From: Candidatus Berkelbacteria bacterium RIFCSPLOWO2_01_FULL_50_28 | GTDB taxonomy: Bacteria; Patescibacteria; UBA1384; 2-12-FULL-50-11 | Assembly: GCA_001774395.1 (NCBI GenBank) | Contig: MEZX01000002.1 | Location: 369,079 to 400,991 of the forward strand | DNA length: 31,913 nt | Direction: 5' to 3' | Part shown: one piece after another, positions 29,557 to 31,913 of the stretch | How positions within the stretch are numbered: the first letter of the stretch is position 1 | Layout: each line of letters starts with the position of its first letter | Made by a program: the position numbers and the translations under genes | The notes under the pieces: generated by a model | What the model was told of the DNA's origin: nothing | The model's database searches: none | Seen by the model: only the letters and a program-made list of their open reading frames with translations

Positions 29557-29805
29557 GTGCGACAATCGCACAATTTTTTCGTGGGGACCAGGGACTTAAA
29601 TTGCCATTCGACTTTGCTCATAGTGCTGAGCCCATCGAAGCACGAAGACCGTCCCTAGGTCCCCACACCCCATACCCTGTCACGCTTCTCACAGAGGTGT
29701 GGAGAAAACCGGCTCCTCGCCACCGGAAGGATCTCGCTGCGCTCCGATTTCTCGCAATGCCTCAAAATCGCTGTGGCAGTCGCCGGTTTTCGGTTTTTTA
29801 GACAA
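29557..29805. repeat. Intergenic region with two long inverted repeats
   Basis: No gene is supported. The first pair is GTGGGGACCAGGGAC (29581-29595) with GTCCCTAGGTCCCCAC (about 29652-29667, one extra A). The second is GAAAACCGGC (29704-29713) with GCCGGTTTTC (29782-29791), followed by a T-run. Between the arms are TCGAAG/GCTCATAGTGCTGAGC words like those at 3185-3354. Confidence 0.6.
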
Positions 29806-29843
29806 AAGAAAAAGACCTCGGTGCGGATGGGCGCTGAGGTCTT
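29806..29843 (-). terminator. Terminator of the 93-aa gene
   Basis: On the minus strand AAGACCTC (29843-29836) pairs with GAGGTCTT (29819-29812), followed by TTTCTTTTG. Confidence 0.8.
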
Positions 29844-29865
29844 CTTGGGGGTGGTTTGCCCTCGC

Positions 29866-30147
29866 TTAGAGATTCGGTCTTGTCCTTGGAACTCCTTCAA
29901 GTCCCTCCAAGAAATCTGCGAAGATTTCTTTCTGGACCAGAGCCGGATCATTCTGCTCGGCGGAGCGGTAGTTGAAGGCCAAGCGACTAATCGCCCGGCC
30001 GACGAGGTACGGTGGGATATCATGGGAATTCCCAGATTCTCCGTAAGTCGCCACTTCCGCTAGGATCTCCGCCGCAACAACGCGAGGAAAGATGTTGGTA
30101 AGGCTGGTTGGGTCGAGGTACTCCTCGAACTCGGTACGAACTGCCAT
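29866..30147 (-). CDS. Unknown soluble protein, 93 aa
   Basis: It begins MAVRTEFEEYLDPTSLTNIF, seven bases after AAGGAGG; the frame extends 19 codons upstream into the promoter and is trimmed. The protein looks helical (FPRVVAAEILAEVATYG, PPYLVGRAISRLAFNYRSAE, ALVQKEIFADFLEGLEG) without membrane segments. It has a consensus promoter and terminator. It sits on the opposite strand between mraY and murD, flanked by inverted repeats. The family is not recognised. Confidence 0.65.
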   Translation of the reverse strand: MAVRTEFEEYLDPTSLTNIFPRVVAAEILAEVATYGESGNSHDIPPYLVGRAISRLAFNYRSAEQNDPALVQKEIFADFLEGLEGVPRTRPNL

Positions 30148-30182
30148 TTCGCGTCCTCCTTGTTGACGAAAGCGATGCAGCA

Positions 30183-30211
30183 ATTTTAGCATGTTAAATG
30201 CCAAATGTCAA
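30183..30211 (-). promoter_or_regulatory. Consensus promoter of the 93-aa gene
   Basis: On the minus strand TTGACA (30211-30206), 17 bases, TAAAAT (30188-30183). The -35 is a perfect match. Confidence 0.85.
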
Positions 30212-30411
30212 TATGGATACACCGAAAACAGCGAGCATTATTCATTCTTAATACCGAAAATCTCAAGCAGTGACCGCGAGCCTTCCGGCGACTGATGGAG
30301 ATTTTCACCAAGCCCGCCGCCAGGCGAAGCGTGGCCAGGGTGGGGTCGTAGGGGAAGGGTGCGGCCTTCGCAACTCTGAGCACCCTACCCCTACAAAGAG
30401 TACGCCATATC
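30212..30411. repeat. Intergenic region with GTAGGGG inverted repeat
   Basis: GTAGGGGAAGGGTGC (30348-30362) pairs with GCACCCTACCCCTAC (30380-30394) with one mismatch and a 17-nt loop, just upstream of the murD promoter. The rest shows no gene. Hairpins of this GTAGGGG type are common intergenic repeats in several bacterial groups. Confidence 0.55.
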
Positions 30412-30420
30412 TGGCATACT
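30412..30420 (+). promoter_or_regulatory. Extended -10 box of murD, leaderless
   Basis: TG-G-CATACT ends seven bases before ATG 30428. No Shine-Dalgarno is present. Confidence 0.6.
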
Positions 30421-30427
30421 GAAGACC

Positions 30428-31792
30428 ATGACTTGGGCAGATTTTGCAAACAAAAAGGTTGGGCTGCTTGGGGCGGGGATTGAAAATATCGCCCTTATTC
30501 CCCATCTGTTGAAAGCCGGAGCAAGGGTGACTGTTTGCAATCAGGTAGAGACTGCAGCTACCGATCAGCTGAAAGACCAGGGTGTGGAATTAGCGGTTGG
30601 CGAGGACTACCTAAACAACCTCGGCCAGTTCGATTACGTCTTCCGGATCGCCGGCATGCCAACGGCGGCAGTAGACGAAGCCCTCAAGGGCCTCGACAAA
30701 AAACCAGCTGTCACCTCCCCTACTGATTTATTTTTGGCCTTGCGACCTTGCCACCTAATAGGCGTTACCGGAACTAAGGGCAAGGGGACAACCTCAACTT
30801 TCATCGGTTGTATTTTGGAAGCAGCCGGGAAAAAGGTTTTTGTGGTAGGCAATATCGGCCGGGCGATGTTTGAAATTTATAACGAGCTAACACCAGAATC
30901 GTACGTCGTTGTTGAGCTTTCCAGTTTTCAGCTAGAAGACGTTACAAACAGTCCGGAAATCGCTGTCGTACTGCCCGTGACCGAGGATCACTTACAGCCA
31001 GTTTCGACTGTTAACCCAAACTTCCACCCGACGGTCTTACATTACCAAGCGGCCAAGGCTAACATCACCGCTTTCCAGAATCCAACCGACTTGCTAGTTT
31101 ACGCTGCCGATTCCAAGACGGCGGCCGAAATTGCCCGGGACTCTTCAGCGCGCCAAATTAGTGTTGGCACAAAGTTGGCAGACTTGATTGTATCGCCAAC
31201 AGGAGAGATACGTGCAGATGAGAAAGTTTTACTTAACCTAAAACAGATGGGTTTGAGCGGCGATCATATTTTTCTGAACGCTACGATTGCCGTTGCTGTG
31301 GCGCGGGAAATTGGTTGTGACAGTGCCGAGATCGAACAGGGCCTACGAAACTTCCAGCCGTTACCGCACCGGATGGAAACGTTCGCCACTAGAGACGGCG
31401 TCACCTTTGTCGACGACTCTTACGCGACAAACCCAACGGCGACGATGGCAGCTCTAACCGCTTTTACTCAGCCGATTATTTTGATTCTTGGCGGAGCTTC
31501 GATAGGTGCTGACTTTAAAGAGTTGGCTGAGGCAGTTACTAACTCATCAGTGAAGACCATCGTCCTCATTGGGCAAGAAGCAGCTCGACTCAGAGAGAAC
31601 TTGCAAGCGGCAGGATTCGGAGGAAATGTTACAGATGCCACTTTGATTGACGATGCCGTCGAGAAAGCCATTCAAGCTTCCTCAAGCGGTGACGTGGTCC
31701 TTCTCTCCCCAGCCTGTAAGAGCTTTGATATGTTTAAGAACGCCTCCGATCGCGGAGAGCAGTTTAAGCGAGCAGTCTCAAAACATGACTAG
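30428..31792 (+). CDS. murD: UDP-N-acetylmuramoyl-L-alanine:D-glutamate ligase (MurD)
   Basis: A 454-aa cytosolic Mur ligase that adds D-Glu to UDP-MurNAc-L-Ala. The N-terminal Rossmann-like domain starts KVGLLGAGIENIALIPHLL. The P-loop is IGVTGTKGKGTTSTF, followed by VVGNIGRAMFE, VVELSSFQLED, LPVTEDHLQP, the PLPHRMETF linker motif, FVDDSYATNPTATMAAL and the C-terminal LILGGASIGADF and LLSPACKSFDMFKNASDRG. All are typical of MurD. It starts seven bases after an extended -10 box and is transcribed separately from mraY because of the intervening opposite-strand gene. Confidence 0.95.
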   Translation: MTWADFANKKVGLLGAGIENIALIPHLLKAGARVTVCNQVETAATDQLKDQGVELAVGEDYLNNLGQFDYVFRIAGMPTAAVDEALKGLDKKPAVTSPTDLFLALRPCHLIGVTGTKGKGTTSTFIGCILEAAGKKVFVVGNIGRAMFEIYNELTPESYVVVELSSFQLEDVTNSPEIAVVLPVTEDHLQPVSTVNPNFHPTVLHYQAAKANITAFQNPTDLLVYAADSKTAAEIARDSSARQISVGTKLADLIVSPTGEIRADEKVLLNLKQMGLSGDHIFLNATIAVAVAREIGCDSAEIEQGLRNFQPLPHRMETFATRDGVTFVDDSYATNPTATMAALTAFTQPIILILGGASIGADFKELAEAVTNSSVKTIVLIGQEAARLRENLQAAGFGGNVTDATLIDDAVEKAIQASSSGDVVLLSPACKSFDMFKNASDRGEQFKRAVSKHD

Positions 31793-31813
31793 TTGCTCGC
31801 AGCTATCAATCAA

Positions 31814-31845
31814 GATAGCGACGAAGCGTAGCGGAGGAGCTTTCT
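31814..31845. repeat. GATAGCGACGAAG...GGAGCTTTCT repeat, copy 2
   Basis: It shares both ends with 22712-22745 but has a different middle (CGTAGCGGA). It supplies the only Shine-Dalgarno-like GGAGGAG upstream of the next reading frame, about 12 bases from its ATG. Confidence 0.55.
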
Positions 31846-31851
31846 GAAACG

Positions 31852-31913
31852 ATGGAAAAGTTTAAACTCCGTCGTCACTTTGACACTTCAATTCCAATTG
31901 TCGGGCTAATACT
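31852..31913 (+). CDS. Start of probable FtsW/RodA family protein (truncated by window)
   Basis: Only 20 codons are visible: MEKFKLRRHFDTSIPIVGLI. The basic start followed by a hydrophobic run, directly after murD, fits FtsW, which usually follows murD in dcw clusters. The call depends on synteny; sequence evidence is minimal. Confidence 0.4.
   Translation, partial: MEKFKLRRHFDTSIPIVGLI

Overview
This window looks like chromosome from a small-genome bacterium, most plausibly a Candidate Phyla Radiation (Patescibacteria) member. The reasons are a dense set of core genes with 1-4 nt overlaps, a 23S rRNA gene swollen by a group I intron and several hairpin insertions, stripped-down versions of some enzymes (for example a MurF without its usual N-terminal domain), many tiny membrane proteins, and dispersed simple repeats. 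TGA is used as a normal stop, which argues against the Gracilibacteria/Absconditabacteria code. The lineage is inferred; no database was searched.

Layout. 1-1524: a VTT-domain membrane protein and murB, overlapping by one base. 1.5-4.3 kb: stand-alone small genes of unknown function (two probably exported), a 66-aa membrane protein, tRNA-Ala(TGC) and a 273-aa unknown. 4.3-7.7 kb, minus strand: a 49-aa membrane protein coupled to a glycerate kinase, an HD-domain (YfbR-like) nucleotidase and fpg/mutM carrying a repeat-derived insert. 7.8-10.7 kb, minus strand: three exported or lipid-anchored proteins of unknown function, each with its own expression signals. 10.8-16.2 kb: a 23S-5S rRNA operon with its own consensus promoter, no 16S and no tRNA. 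The 23S gene holds four AT-rich inverted-repeat insertions, a lengthened helix 25 and a group I intron encoding an I-CreI-like homing endonuclease. 16.2-22.6 kb: a small membrane protein, a prepilin-like protein, recO-alr-membrane protein, glyS with a remnant of a second glyS tail, two unknowns and a pterin carbinolamine dehydratase. 22.6-31.9 kb: the division and cell-wall (dcw) cluster mraZ-rsmH-ftsL-ftsI, then murF-mraY, murD and the start of a probable ftsW. It is interrupted by two minus-strand genes (a 5'-nucleotidase and a 93-aa unknown).

How it works together. MurB, Alr, MurF, MraY, MurD, FtsI, FtsL, RsmH and MraZ belong to peptidoglycan synthesis and septation. RecO and Fpg are DNA repair. 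GlyRS, tRNA-Ala, 23S and 5S belong to translation. mraZ has a promoter followed at once by four GTGG boxes in 10-bp phase, the expected autoregulatory operator.

Two expression styles are visible. Several core genes (recO, murF, murD, glycerate kinase, pterin dehydratase, a 66-aa membrane protein) have an extended -10 box (TGn plus a hexamer) exactly 6-7 nt before ATG and no Shine-Dalgarno, so their mRNAs are probably leaderless; glyS and one other gene have the same spacing without the TG. Most accessory genes instead have -35/-10 promoters, a leader, a strong GGAGG and a terminator. The most unusual feature is the family of AT-rich inverted-repeat elements: four copies sit inside the 23S gene and one just upstream of glyS. 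Three of the rRNA copies and the glyS copy are bracketed by paired palindromes.
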